Shown piece after piece: positions 9,985-19,039 of a stretch of DNA of 25,039 nucleotides. The notes under the pieces are model-generated. The model was not told the origin of the DNA. It worked only from the letters and a program-made list of their open reading frames with translations, and ran no database searches. Both the position numbers and the translations under genes were made by a program. Positions within the stretch are counted from its first letter, which is position 1. Every line of letters starts with the position of its first letter. This DNA comes from Trachelipus rathkii (Eukaryota; Arthropoda; Malacostraca; Isopoda; Trachelipodidae). The stretch covers positions 5,001 to 30,039 of the forward strand of contig JABUQX010118647.1 of the NCBI GenBank assembly GCA_015478945.1. The letters run 5' to 3'.

Positions 9985-10201
9985 ATCGAAATTCAAAATT
10001 TCAATTATTCCCATAAACTCCCATGATAAAGATGCTATCAAATAATATTTATTTTATATGCATTTAATCAAAATCACGAAAATATCCCTCAACATCCCTC
10101 ATATTTTAAAAGAGGATCGCGGATGGATGCGCCGTTGGGCGGAGGATGCACGTCACTAGTGGATGTTCCGGCAAACGCGGGATGCGGATGTCGCGTCCAT
10201 C
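9126..10201. mobile_element. GATGC-rich TIR element with simple-sequence interior
   Basis: The left end GATGGACCGGATACCGCACC, followed by TGTTTGCGGATGCGG, is matched in inverted orientation by the right end. Read on the minus strand from 10201, that end starts GATGGACGCGACATCCGCAT, then CCCGCG and TTTGCCGGA. Both ends also carry repeated GCGGATGCGGA words and an inner AAAATAGAAGA or AAAAGAGGA word. The interior (about 9230-9980) is TA arrays and GGTTATT-type cryptic repeats with no transposase. GGATGC-repeat ends are reminiscent of non-autonomous hAT elements, but no clean 8 bp duplication is visible here, so the superfamily is a guess. It is nested inside the hAT at 7328-10943. Confidence 0.55.
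9300..9985. repeat. TA/TTA arrays and cryptic repeats
   Basis: (TA)n tracts occur at about 9337-9392, 9787-9815 and 9937-9980, with (TTA)n and GGTTATTGG words between. Tyr/Ile/Leu-rich frames on both strands (9036-9853) are products of these repeats and not genes. Confidence 0.85.
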
Positions 10202-10379
10202 ACCAATATCATATATATATATATACATAGTAGCAAATATAGTGAGAAAGAAAGAAGAGGTTATAGTTGTTGTTATGTTATATATATACATATCGATGGC
10301 TATTGGATTTATATGAGTTAGCAAGGTTGCTGCTGCTGGTTAAGTGAAAAGTTATATATATTCATATTGCTAAATTATA

Positions 10380-10805
10380 TATTCTGTAATTTTGTAAACT
10401 AAAAGGAAGTTAAAATAAAACTAAAATCCACGAAATCTCTTATTATTATTATTTGATTATTGAAGAATTTGAAGAGTGTATTTCATTAATGATGCACCAA
10501 AAAAAAGTTGGATTCCTAATCTTTTTACTTAGACTGTGTCACTGTAGTTAGTAGTTACCTATTGGTAAATATCTTAAAAATTGGTGATGATGAAATTAAA
10601 TGCATTGTTATGGTTCGTAACTTCTTAATAGTGAAGAATTCACAGTTTATACACTATACAATCTAGAAGCACCATAACTGGTTTGCGTGAGATGTGTGAC
10701 TTGTGTCTGTTAGTTAGTTAGGATAATATAGCAAAAATGTTTCATGACCTTTTAACTTTTATGGAAATGGATGGTAAATTAATTATAGAATTAGTTCCTG
10801 AAGTT
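10380..10805. other. Unique AT-rich interior of the hAT element, no gene seen
   Basis: About 425 bp of normal-complexity AT-rich DNA lies between the simple-sequence block and the right hAT end. No frame is open for more than a few dozen codons and I recognise no transposase motif. It is probably the original 3' non-coding part of the hAT, cut off from the transposase by the later insertions. Confidence 0.45.
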
Positions 10806-10951
10806 TTCACTTTTCAGTAGGATGGAGTTGGAGTCTAAAATTTTCCAGAGGGTGGAGTCGGAGACGAAGTCGGTAATTTTCAAGAGGGTAAAGTCAGAGT
10901 GGGAGTTGGAGTCGGAAAATTTTGAACCGACTCCACAACCCTGGGAGAAGC

Positions 10952-11647
10952 AATCACCTCGCTCTTCTGGTTTTCCATTGGTACAGGAGAAGAAGATCTA
11001 GAAGAGGGGCGAGACGAGGGTTGCATCTGGACATTAGATTTGTCCGACCACTTGCACCATGGCTGGCATGTTCTTGCCTGTTGGGGTAAGTAAATGTGGG
11101 CACGGCAGACAAGGGGCCTTTGATTTTGACTATGTGAACGAAATCCCACAGGTGTTCCCGTAGCCGATGTTGATGCTGCTGATGTAGTTGCTTGTGTGAT
11201 AGCAGCTATTAACACTGATATAACAGGAGCGGACGATACCAAAAAAACTAGATAGTTGGCTAGCTCACCAAGCTGCTCAATGGTAAGTTTGTTTGCGAAG
11301 CCATAGTTGGTTGAATGTATGTTGGGAGAGTCTTCAAGAACTGCATCAGAATTATATCTTCGTCAATTTTAAATTGTAATTGCTTTTTTCAGCGTAGGTT
11401 AAATTTGGGCATCGAGTTCTGCAGAGGAGATACGGTCAACGACGTCTGTGGGCAGCTGGGAAAGATCGTGGAAGTACATCGTCTTCTCCGAGGTTATTTT
11501 TCCAAGGTGAAATTGTACCTCTAAAACTTTGAACCAGGTTGGAACTGATATCTCAGAAAACTCCGATGGCTTCCCCTTGATCTCAGTGATGGTTTCTTCC
11601 ATCTAATCTTCGGAAGGAAGCTACAGGGCATCGTTGTCTGTAGACAT
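10952..11647 (-). pseudogene. gag remnant with C-H-C-C finger
   Basis: The likely start is the ATG at 11647-11645, just inside the 5' LTR. Two early stops follow. The minus-strand stretch 11602-11399 contains VPTWFKVLEVQFHLGKITSE and LSQLPTDVVDRISSAELDAQ, matching the start of the gypsy Gag capsid ('W...LE.QF...I'). Shifted frames downstream give ILMQFLKTLPTYIQPTMAS and TIEQLGELANYL, the expected next capsid blocks ('LFL..LP..V...LA' and 'LAELAD'). The end (11242-10952) carries the nucleic-acid-binding finger C-x2-H-x9-C-x3-C in PLVCRAHIYLPQQARTCQPW. Gag packages element RNA. At least two stops and two frameshifts disable it, and the hAT then cuts it off from pol. Confidence 0.82.
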
Positions 11648-11733
11648 TTTCTTGAGAAAGTGTCCGACTTCTGCCCAAGTTTTGAGAGAGCGGGTGTGTA
11701 TCTTCCTAACTCAAAAATTATGTAGTGCAGGAG

Positions 11734-12480
11734 TGTTGAGAGTTATCTGTTCTTCTTGTTCCTCCACTACACGGGTTTCGGTTGAGGCTCTTTTGAAGTC
11801 TCACGTAATAACCCCTTTTAAGCCGTGAAACCTAGATAGACATGCACTAGCTTCTTTTAGCCTTCTTTCGCTTACAGTAGCTATGTATGACGCTAGCTAC
11901 TCGAGGCTAATGAACTAGCAACCTCAATCGTTACTACTCCTTTATAGTTATCTCTTTAATGGGAGAGTGAAACGACTTTATCTTTTTTTGGTTATTTATT
12001 AAGATTTACATTCGGATCATATTCAACATCTTTGTTGCAATGTCTACGAGCCTAAGAAAATTTTTACAATAAAAGGTTATACACAAGTGTCTTGTTTCAT
12101 TCGAGGTCTGGGGAAGGTCTACAAAAATACATTTCAAAAAGAGCGCCAAGACAAAAAGGGAGGGAATGAAAGGTAATTGCACCAAAATACAAGTTATTTA
12201 CATAAATAAGGTATGAAATATGATATAAAATATTATATTAAAAGAAAATACATTATTTACTAACATATTTACAATGAGAAATACATCTCAAAAAAGTTAA
12301 AAACATATTTTATATCATAAAAAAATTCACTAAATTATAGTATAAAAAAGTTATCCATCATTTAAATTTTCCTTGTCGCTTAATAAAGAAAACGTATTTT
12401 AAGTTTTAAACTCGACTAAATATATATTTAAAAAACTTAATTATATCTATCATTACATAAACACATAATTTTAATCCCTA
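11734..12480 (-). repeat. 5' LTR of the gypsy element
   Basis: This is the direct-repeat partner of 5068-6702. On the minus strand it probably starts with TGTGTTTATG at 12465; similarity to the other LTR continues weakly to about 12480. It ends near 11734 with a CA. It is about 735 bp long and lacks both the MITE and the TA-rich insert found in the 3' LTR, so it is the better guide to the original LTR. The gag start lies about 85 bp downstream. I could not identify a primer-binding site in the intervening sequence. Confidence 0.78.
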
Positions 12481-12483
12481 TAT

Positions 12484-12582
12484 ATAAATATATATATATA
12501 TAATATATATAATATATATATATATATATAATATAGTAAATATATATTATATTTCATTTTTAAATAAGTATATATATATATA

Positions 12583-12622
<40 letters not shown>
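12484..12622. repeat. (TA)n arrays
   Basis: TA and TATAA tracts, the longest at about 12580-12620, abut the outer end of the 5' LTR and hide any target duplication there. Confidence 0.9.
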
Positions 12623-12624
<2 letters not shown>

Positions 12625-12626
<2 letters not shown>

Positions 12627-12930
12627 TATTATAGTATACTATTGAACATTTATAAGAGTTGACTCGTTTATCGGGGGAAAATTCACTCGATCAAGAAAAC
12701 AACGATTTCGAGTATTTTTCGTTATTTAGATATTATTTTAGGTTAAATTTTTTTTATAAATAGTTCTAGTGCATTTTGTTTTTATTAAAAAATAGCTAAA
12801 GATTATTATAGTATTATGAATATTATTATTATTCTTATTTATATTTAATATGAAATTTACTCGGAACATATTTGTTAAAATGCGAATTTTATTTTAACCT
12901 TTTTTTTTGTTTTTTTTTAAAAAATTTAGA
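12625..12930. other. AT-rich spacer, no gene seen
   Basis: Mixed AT-rich sequence ends in poly-T and poly-A runs immediately before the GC island. There is no open frame, RNA gene or clear repeat. Confidence 0.5.
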
Positions 12931-13021
12931 ACCCGGCCGCGAAGCGTAGCGAGCGGGGCACCCCGCTTGCGGGGACGTGGGGGATGATATAGAGGGGGTG
13001 GCCGAAGGCCCCCACCGCGGA
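12931..13021. other. GC-rich hairpin island
   Basis: About 90 bp of very GC-rich DNA appears abruptly in AT-rich flanks. It includes GCGAAGC (12939-12945), a heptamer known to form an unusually stable DNA mini-hairpin. The block GCGGGG-CA-CCCCGC-TT-GCGGGG (12953-12974) can fold in two alternative ways, and GGTGGCC-GAA-GGCC with CCACC (12997-13016) gives another stem. The plus-strand frame 12977-13330 starts here but runs into AT-rich DNA with no recognisable domain, so I do not call it a gene. It resembles the GC-rich core of a foldback element, although I see no matching arms. Confidence 0.6.
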
Positions 13022-13335
13022 TCAAAAAATAAAATATATAAAAATATCAAATATCACATTACTATTTATCATGGGCGTCTCTATGAACTTTGCGATGTTC
13101 GTCAAATTTATAAACTGAAAAAAATTGTTGTTAATCTTACTCATTTTATAGCCTACGAGCGTGTGAGCGCAAAAAAATATATATCAATTTCTTTTACTTT
13201 TTCCTTAATTTTAATTAATTTGCGGATTTGGAAATCCCGCATGTTACTGAATGTAATTAACCACAAAGTCATTGAAATCTACGTTACATTTTTATTAATT
13301 TTCGTTCCTAGGGAGGTCAACCACTTATAAATGCC
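13022..13335. other. Non-repetitive AT-rich DNA, no gene recognised
   Basis: The sequence is of ordinary complexity. A plus-strand frame (12977-13330, 117 codons) is open through it but contains no motif I recognise, and its composition follows the AT-rich background. I treat it as chance. Confidence 0.4.
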
Positions 13336-13349
13336 TATATTCTATATTG

Positions 13350-13582
13350 GGATAGATATATATATAGTATATATATTTATATTATATATTTGTATATATG
13401 TATGATATTAATCTATGTCAGTATAGTAGTAATATATATAATATAATATATATAGGTATATATATATATAATATATAGTATAATATAGTTGTATAAGTAT
13501 ATAATATATTATATAGTAATATATTATATATATATATATATATATATAGATATATAGTAGTGATATATATATATATATAGTA
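13350..13582. repeat. TA-rich simple sequence
   Basis: TATA, TATAG and TAATATA tracts lie in several blocks with no other content. Confidence 0.88.
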
Positions 13583-13659
13583 TCCTCATTCCTTATATTT
13601 TACAGCTGACACCTGTGATGTCCCTTACGAAGGCTCGGTTTGCTTATAGCGTTCTTGAA

Positions 13660-13760
13660 TCCAACTTTTAATGTTGGAGGATGGCTCCGTGGTAAGAGAA
13701 CATCGGTATATTGTCAATCGATTCGCAAAATGCGGTGGTTCATTCCAGAGAGGCAGTAAT
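13660..13760 (+). repeat. Possible tRNA-derived SINE head
   Basis: The phrase TGGCTCCGTGGTAAGAG (13682-13698) resembles a tRNA D-arm and Pol III A box. About 35 bases further on, GGTGGTTCATTCC (from about 13731) resembles a B box (usual form GGTTCGANTCC). A GCTC/GAG D-stem can form, but the T-stem is poor and no full cloverleaf closes, so this is not a working tRNA. A short hairpin TCCAAC/GTTGGA lies just upstream. I see neither a poly-A tail nor a target duplication. The call is tentative. Confidence 0.3.
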
Positions 13761-13814
13761 TTACCTTCCCATTATATGTTTTCTTTATTTACATCTTCTA
13801 ATTGCCATGAATAC

Positions 13815-13965
13815 ATATTTTAACATATATTTATATATATATAGATATAATATATAATTAGTTATATATATATATATAATATATATAAGTATATATATAG
13901 TATAATATATATATATAATATATATATATATACTATATATAATAATATATATCATATATATAATT
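13815..13965. repeat. TA-rich simple sequence
   Basis: This is interrupted (TA)n with TATAG and TAATA variants. Confidence 0.88.
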
Positions 13966-14345
13966 AATGTTTTTCATGAAAATGTTCACTCCAGAAACGA
14001 AGATCAATAAAAAATGTAAAATAATTTCAATGATTTAGTAAATACAACTAGTAAATACTGGATTTTCAGATGTAATTTATTAAAATGTTAACAAGACAAA
14101 GTAAAAAGTAATTTGATATACCATTTTTTGTGCTTCCACGTAGACTTATGAAAAGAGTAAAGCTTGCAGGGATTTTATTTGGTTCAAACTTGATCTTGAT
14201 AATAACGTAAGTTTGAAGAGACCAATGATAATGAATAAAATGATATTTGATATTTTATATAGTATCTTTATTTTTTGAATCCGGGGTGGGGTTATAAATA
14301 ATACTAATAAATAATTTAAATAAACGAAGAAAAAAATAAAGAAAT
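13966..14345. other. Unique AT-rich DNA, no gene seen
   Basis: The sequence has normal complexity, all frames are broken, and no motif is recognised. Confidence 0.45.
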
Positions 14346-14367
14346 TAGAAAAAAATCAAATTCATAG

Positions 14368-14369
14368 TA

Positions 14370-14433
<64 letters not shown>

Positions 14434-14682
14434 TAATAATAATAATAATAATAATAATAGAATTATTTGATGTAAACTTTAAAAAAGAATGAGATGCTAA
14501 TTCTCAAAATAATAATAATAATTACAATCAACATAAAGATGAGTTTTTTTGCTAATGAAACTAATAAAATTTACTAAAAATAATAATAAGAATAATAAAT
14601 AATAAAATAATAATAATAATATATAAGTGAGATAAATAATAATAATAATAATAAAATAATAATAATAATAATAATCATAAAT
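14368..14682. repeat. (AAT)n trinucleotide arrays
   Basis: A nearly pure AAT/ATA array runs from 14371 to about 14459. Shorter tracts follow at about 14505-14523 and 14580-14680. Confidence 0.92.
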
Positions 14683-14689
14683 AGTTATA

Positions 14690-15200
14690 ACATATCAATG
14701 ATAGTCCCAATCAACATATGAACAGGTTGTATAATAAAGCTTAGATAAAACATTGCAACGACAAAAACAATATTAAAACAAAATACGGTAAAAAGAATAT
14801 AACTCAAGACTAGCATCGAAACCATTGGGCTGAGAAAGGTTTCTAGAGTGCTCCAGGATCAAGAGTTTCCGAGGCCAAAGGAAAGAAGATGCTGGCCCAA
14901 CTGACAGGGCGAAAGTCCTACCAGAGAGATGGTGTGGAATGTAGAATGTGTAGAATAAAAAGGACACTTTAAAACTCTTTTTCAGAGCTTCCAGCATTTT
15001 CGAATTTAAATTCTTAACTCGCTCGAAAGTATTGATATAATAAGACGAAATGAATGTAGCTGCGAAATGACTAAGAGCCAATTTGTTTAATTTTATAAAA
15101 AATTTACCTTATAAATATAAAATGATATAGATATATACTACATAACGCTAAATAATAGAAATTGCCATATTAAAGAAAATACTCGAAATTCGTTGTTTTT
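14690..15200. other. Non-repetitive stretch with one unrecognised open frame
   Basis: This is the most gene-like composition in the 12-16 kb interval. A 102-codon minus-strand frame (15081 to 14773) is open but contains no domain I recognise, and a plus-strand reading has stops. It could be an exon fragment or an old transposon coding relic. I cannot support either and assign no function. Confidence 0.3.
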
Positions 15201-15284
15201 TTTTTTATCAAAAATTTTCAACCTATAAACTGAGTCACCTCATAATAGAAGTACAAAGATAGTACTTTTGAAATGCATAGTCCT

Positions 15285-15430
15285 ATATATAGTATATATA
15301 TATATATATATATATAGTATATATTATATAAATCATATATATAACTATAAGTATTATATACCGTAATATTAGGTATATATATAGGAGTATATATATATAT
15401 ATATATATCTATCATATTATATATGATAGT
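15285..15430. repeat. TA-rich simple sequence
   Basis: TATA/TATAG tracts end next to a short inverted pair, ATGATAGT (15424-15431) and ACTATCAT (15470-15477), enclosing about 40 bp. The pair is weak and unassigned. Confidence 0.8.
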
Positions 15431-15514
15431 TGTTTGGTCGCCAACCCCTAATTTTGTAAAGTTGGTATTACTATCATAATATTGGTTGTGAAACAGAAAG
15501 AAAATATTTTAAAT

Positions 15515-15539
15515 CTCGCAAGCACATATGGCTTGCGAG
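15515..15539. other. Perfect 8 bp hairpin
   Basis: CTCGCAAG and CTTGCGAG pair perfectly across a 9-base loop. It is isolated in AT-rich DNA, with no T-run after it and no gene before it. Confidence 0.6.
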
Positions 15540-15689
15540 AAGGAAAAGATTTAGTACACGAAGAACAAAGAACATATTATTAAGGTTTTTTGAGCATCAG
15601 CCGTATTAATTTATATTACATTGCATTTATTTAATACTTTTTTTAGATTTCTTTTACTGCTTGTTAACTATTGTTTATAACAATAAGAA

Positions 15690-16080
15690 TAATTAATAAT
15701 AATAATAATAAAACTAATAATAATAATAATAATAATGATAATAATAATAATGAATATAATAATAAAATAAGAATAAGTAATAATATAATAAGAATAATAA
15801 TAATAATAATAAATAATAATAATAATAACTAAGTAATTTCATAATAAAATATATAATAATAATAATAATAAATAAATCAAAATAAATAAGAATAATAATA
15901 ATAAAAATAAACGATAAGTAATAATCATAAATAATAATAATAATAAGATTAACAATAATAATAAAAGATAATAATCATATTAATAATCATATAATACTAA
16001 TATAATAATAATAATATAATAATAATAATAATAATAATATAATAATAATAATAAAAATAAAAATAAAAATAATGGATAAG
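15690..16080. repeat. Interrupted (AAT)n arrays
   Basis: AATAAT tracts are broken by single substitutions for nearly 400 bp. Up to about 16200 they continue into a looser degenerate repeat (GAGAGGT, TTGAAGAT, ATAATAGA words). They are non-coding. Confidence 0.88.
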
Positions 16081-16314
16081 AGAGGTCATATTGAGATTAT
16101 AATAAGAGTATTGAATATATAATAGAGAGATCAATGAAGATATAATAGATAATCATTGAAGAATAATAGAGAGGTACTTTGAAGATTAATGAGAATATTT
16201 ATAATTATAATATAATCTATTTTTACAATAATTGAGATCATTAATCATTATATATTATATTATAATTATAATTATAATTATAATTACTAATTAATAATTA
16301 TAAGGCCAGCCTCT

Positions 16315-17329
16315 AGAAGAGGAGCCACAAATCCATATCTGCACAACTACAAGTAGCAATCAGGGAAAGGAATACATTGGTGTGGAATCCTAGCAACTAT
16401 TTTTAGCTGCGGAAAATCGTATTAAAGGTAAAAAAAAAAGAAAAAAAAAAAAAAAAAAACAACAAAGTCATGTCTCAAAAACTACAATAGCTTACAGGGA
16501 GAAAGGAATACATTTTTGAATCTTGAAAAATTTAGTTAGGAAAATGTAAAAAAAAAAAAAAAAAAAAAAAAGATAAAAAAAAAAAAATTCAACATGGAAA
16601 ATTGGCTATTTTTCTTTTTGGGGGGGACTCGAGCCAGCGGGACATAGGTATAATATATAGTTATATAATATAGATGATAAGGATAATGTATACTAGTATA
16701 ATACTATAAAGTGATATATATAGTATATAATATATCTTTATATATATATTTTTGTAAAAGTTTATACACGGCAATGTAGGGGCTCGAGCCGAACGGGGAA
16801 CAGCGGGGGAACGTTTTCCCTAAGCCAGTAGCGGTGAGGGCAGGATTGAACCCCGCGACGCCCAAGATGCCAAGAGCGGGGTTCGGAGACCCTCCCGGAG
16901 GGGATAGTTAGCCCTAAGTTCCGCCGAAATGGGGGGGGTGTGGGGGGGGGGGGGCCGAGAGACCCGACTCCTGCCATCGTGCGGTATACCTGGGTATTCT
17001 TTAGTTTAAAAAAAAATTAATAGAAAGTCTAGTTTATTTTTAACGATCATATAAAAGTCTCTAAATAGGCCTTCTAACCATATTACTATATTTATTAAAG
17101 GATAGTATTTTTTTATTCTTTTTATTTGTTTACATTTTCAAATCTAAAATTTTACCAGGCTTCCAAAAATGTATTCCTTTCCCCCTGTAGCTATTGGTAT
17201 TTTTGAGATGTTTTTTTTTTTTTTTTTTGTACATTTTCCGCACTAAATTTTACTAGCATTCCAGCAATGTATTGCTTTTCCCGGTAGCCTTGTTGTAGTT
17301 TTTTAGCCTATGGATTGTGGGCTGCTTCT
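16315..17329. mobile_element. Foldback element, copy 1, with duplicated-unit arms and a GC-rich core
   Basis: The left arm (16315-16570) and right arm (about 17115-17329) are inverted copies. Outer landmarks are AGAAG...GCC.CA.AATCCATA on both arms. Each arm holds two tandem copies of a unit of roughly 100 bp with the landmarks AAACTACAATAGC, GGGAAAGGAATACATT, GGAAT, TTTAG and GGAAAATGTA, then an A-run. Between the arms lies a GC-rich core (about 16775-17010) beginning GGGGCTCGAGCCGAACGGGG. A partial copy of the core start (GGGGGGACTCGAGCC, 16620-16634) precedes a TA array (about 16650-16755) that splits left arm and core. There is no transposase. A minus-strand frame over the core (16762-16977) is a by-product of GC richness. 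The core and unit organisation recurs at 18164-18810. I do not recognise a named family. Confidence 0.75.
16775..17010. other. GC-rich structured core, copy 1
   Basis: It shares with the core at 18376-18590 the words CTCGAGCCGA, GGAGACCCTCCCG, GGCCGAGAGACCCGACTC and CTTTAGTT in the same order and spacing. It folds into a 9 bp stem, GAACCCCGC (16848-16856) with GCGGGGTTC (16876-16884), around a 19-base loop. Smaller hairpins include CTCCCGGAG. A poly-G run near 16930-16952 may be partly a sequencing artefact. Confidence 0.75.
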
Positions 17330-17339
17330 AAAAAAAAAA

Positions 17340-17712
17340 GAAGTTGTATGACAAGATACAGGGAGAGCTCATGCACGAAAACATTGAACGTACTTGTCGA
17401 AACAAATAGTGGTGTAATGTTTTTTCCATACATAATTGTTTAGATATTTAGCAAAACAATTAGAATTATAATAGTTAGAAAATAATTCATTACATTAAAT
17501 CTTTATATAAATGGGTTTTCTGTTTTCCATTGAAATTTAATCTTTATACTGTTGTTAAACTCACGGAAAAAGCTAAATATGATAAAAATAAATTAAATTG
17601 AATTTGTCAATTGCCGAAGACTGGCGGGAACGGCAGTTCCTGCTGCATAATAGAAATACGCAATACCAATTTTACATCTATACTTTTTTATTGTGGCTGG
17701 CGAGAATCATGT
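17340..17712. other. Spacer, no gene seen
   Basis: This is AT-rich unique DNA with a brief GC-richer stretch (GACTGGCGGGAACGGCAG near 17620). No frame or RNA gene is supported. Confidence 0.5.
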
Positions 17713-17714
17713 AT

Positions 17715-17923
17715 ATTAGGTATATGATATATATTATATCATATATATAATATATGATATAAAATATATATAGTAGTAATATAAAGGTATATATATATAT
17801 ATATATAATATATATTATTATATATATATATATATATATTATATATGTATAGTAGTGGAGGTATAGTAAGTTCCTATATGTATATATATAGTATATTATA
17901 TTATTATATAATATATTATATTA
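17715..17923. repeat. TA-rich simple sequence
   Basis: ATATAT and TATATTA tracts run up to the left end of the second hAT element. Confidence 0.88.
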
Positions 17924-17979
17924 CAGTGGCGGTATCCAGAATTGGGTTTTTCGGGGGGCGCCAGAGCAACATTCAAGCT

Positions 17980-18162
17980 TCAGTTACTATATATATAGTA
18001 TATCGTAATATAGTATATAGTAATATATTGAGGTATATATATATTAGTATATATTATATATTATATAGTATATATATACTATATATATTAATATATATAG
18101 TATAATTATATTATTATATAGTTATAGTTTTATAATATATATATATATATATATAATTATAG
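17980..18162. repeat. TA-rich simple sequence inside the second hAT
   Basis: TATATAGTATA tracts run from just inside the left TIR to the foldback arm. The short frame at 17845-18105 crosses the hAT end and is an artefact. Confidence 0.85.
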
Positions 18163-18163
18163 G

Positions 18164-18810
18164 CAAACTAAAGAGTTACGCATGATATTCGAAAACTAAG
18201 ATATGTAACCAGAAAACTGATCACATATATGGATCAGCGTATGAAATTTGTAAGGAAAATGCAAGAAAAAATTTTTACTTTTTTTTTTAATTTTTTTTTA
18301 TATCTCTCCCAAAACTACGATAGGTAGACGAAAAACTAATAACATATTTGGAATCAGCGTATTAAATTCTTTTAGGGGTGCTCGAGCCGACGGTGGACAG
18401 GGGGGGACGTTTTTCCCATACCCCCGTATGGGAGGGGCGGCCGGAACCCCCGCTACACCCAAATACAAAAGGCGGGGGTTCCGGAGACCCTCCCGAGGGG
18501 GGAATAGTCCTACCCCGTCGTCCCCAGGAGGCCGAGAGACCCGACTCTTTGCATCTTTGCCGTTTACCCTTGGGGTATCTTTAGTTAAAAAAAAAAATCT
18601 TTTTTAATACATATTCCATACGCTGATTCTAAATATGTTATTAGTTTCTTACCTATCGTAGTTTTGAGATATAAAAAAAAATAAAAAAAAAAAGTAATTT
18701 TTTTTTTTTTGCATTTCCCAATACAAATTTCATACGCTGATTCCATTATGTTTTCAGTTTTCTTGTGCCTAGGCTAGAACACAAAAAAATATGTGGAAAC
18801 TTCTTTAGTT
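18164..18810. mobile_element. Foldback element, copy 2, nested in the second hAT
   Basis: Inverted arms flank a GC-rich core. The outermost words AAACTAAAGA (18165-18174) and TCTTTAGTTT (about 18799-18808) are exact complements. Inside them each arm has two tandem units with GGATCAGCGTATGAAATTTG or GGAATCAGCGTATTAAATT, preceded by AGAAAACTGA or AAAACTACGATAGGTA words and separated by A/T runs. The right arm is the inverse of this order. The core (18376-18590) is homologous to copy 1 at 16775-17010, and the unit phrase AAACTACRATAG is shared too, while arm sequences have otherwise diverged. No protein is encoded; the frame at 18378-18584 just reads through the core. It sits downstream of the hAT transposase between two TA arrays. 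Confidence 0.75.
18376..18590. other. GC-rich structured core, copy 2
   Basis: A perfect 13 bp stem forms from CCGGAACCCCCGC (18441-18453) and GCGGGGGTTCCGG (18472-18484) around an 18-base loop. Further hairpins are CCCATAC-CCCC-GTATGGG (near 18416-18433) and TACCC-TTG-GGGTA (near 18566-18578). The word order is the same as in copy 1. In the main stem, this copy has five C opposite five G where copy 1 has four of each, so pairing is kept despite the length change. Confidence 0.78.
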
Positions 18811-18834
18811 TTATATTAGTTGCAAACTATATAT

Positions 18835-18837
18835 AAT

Positions 18838-18875
<38 letters not shown>

Positions 18876-18962
18876 TATATATATAATATAATATTATATA
18901 TATAATATATATAATATAATAATATATATAATATATATAATTATATATATATATAATTATAT
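18835..18962. repeat. TA-rich simple sequence inside the second hAT
   Basis: (TA)n and TAATATA tracts separate the foldback from the transposase relic. Confidence 0.9.
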
Positions 18963-19039
18963 AGAAGGGAAGGACAAAATTATATAAAAAATGAGATAAT
19001 TAATAAAATTACTTAAAATCATCTTACTAAATTGTTAAC

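Noticed and set aside
11315..11828. Two plus-strand frames opposite gag
   Set aside because: They are antisense shadows of the gag remnant and its leader, which has recognisable capsid and finger motifs on the minus strand.
12977..13330. 117-codon plus-strand frame beginning in the GC island
   Set aside because: No domain, no conserved motif, and composition that switches with the surrounding DNA. It is best explained by chance in AT-rich sequence.
13682..13745. A functional tRNA gene
   Set aside because: The T-stem does not pair, the acceptor stem cannot be closed, and there is no clear anticodon arm. At most it is a SINE relic.
14773..15081. 102-codon minus-strand frame as a gene
   Set aside because: No recognisable domain, no splice or promoter context. 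A tentative look for a zinc-ribbon of a piggyBac transposase on the plus strand gave only scattered Cys residues and stops.
15424..15477. ATGATAGT/ACTATCAT inverted pair as a tiny transposon
   Set aside because: Eight-base arms next to TA repeats are too short to distinguish from chance.
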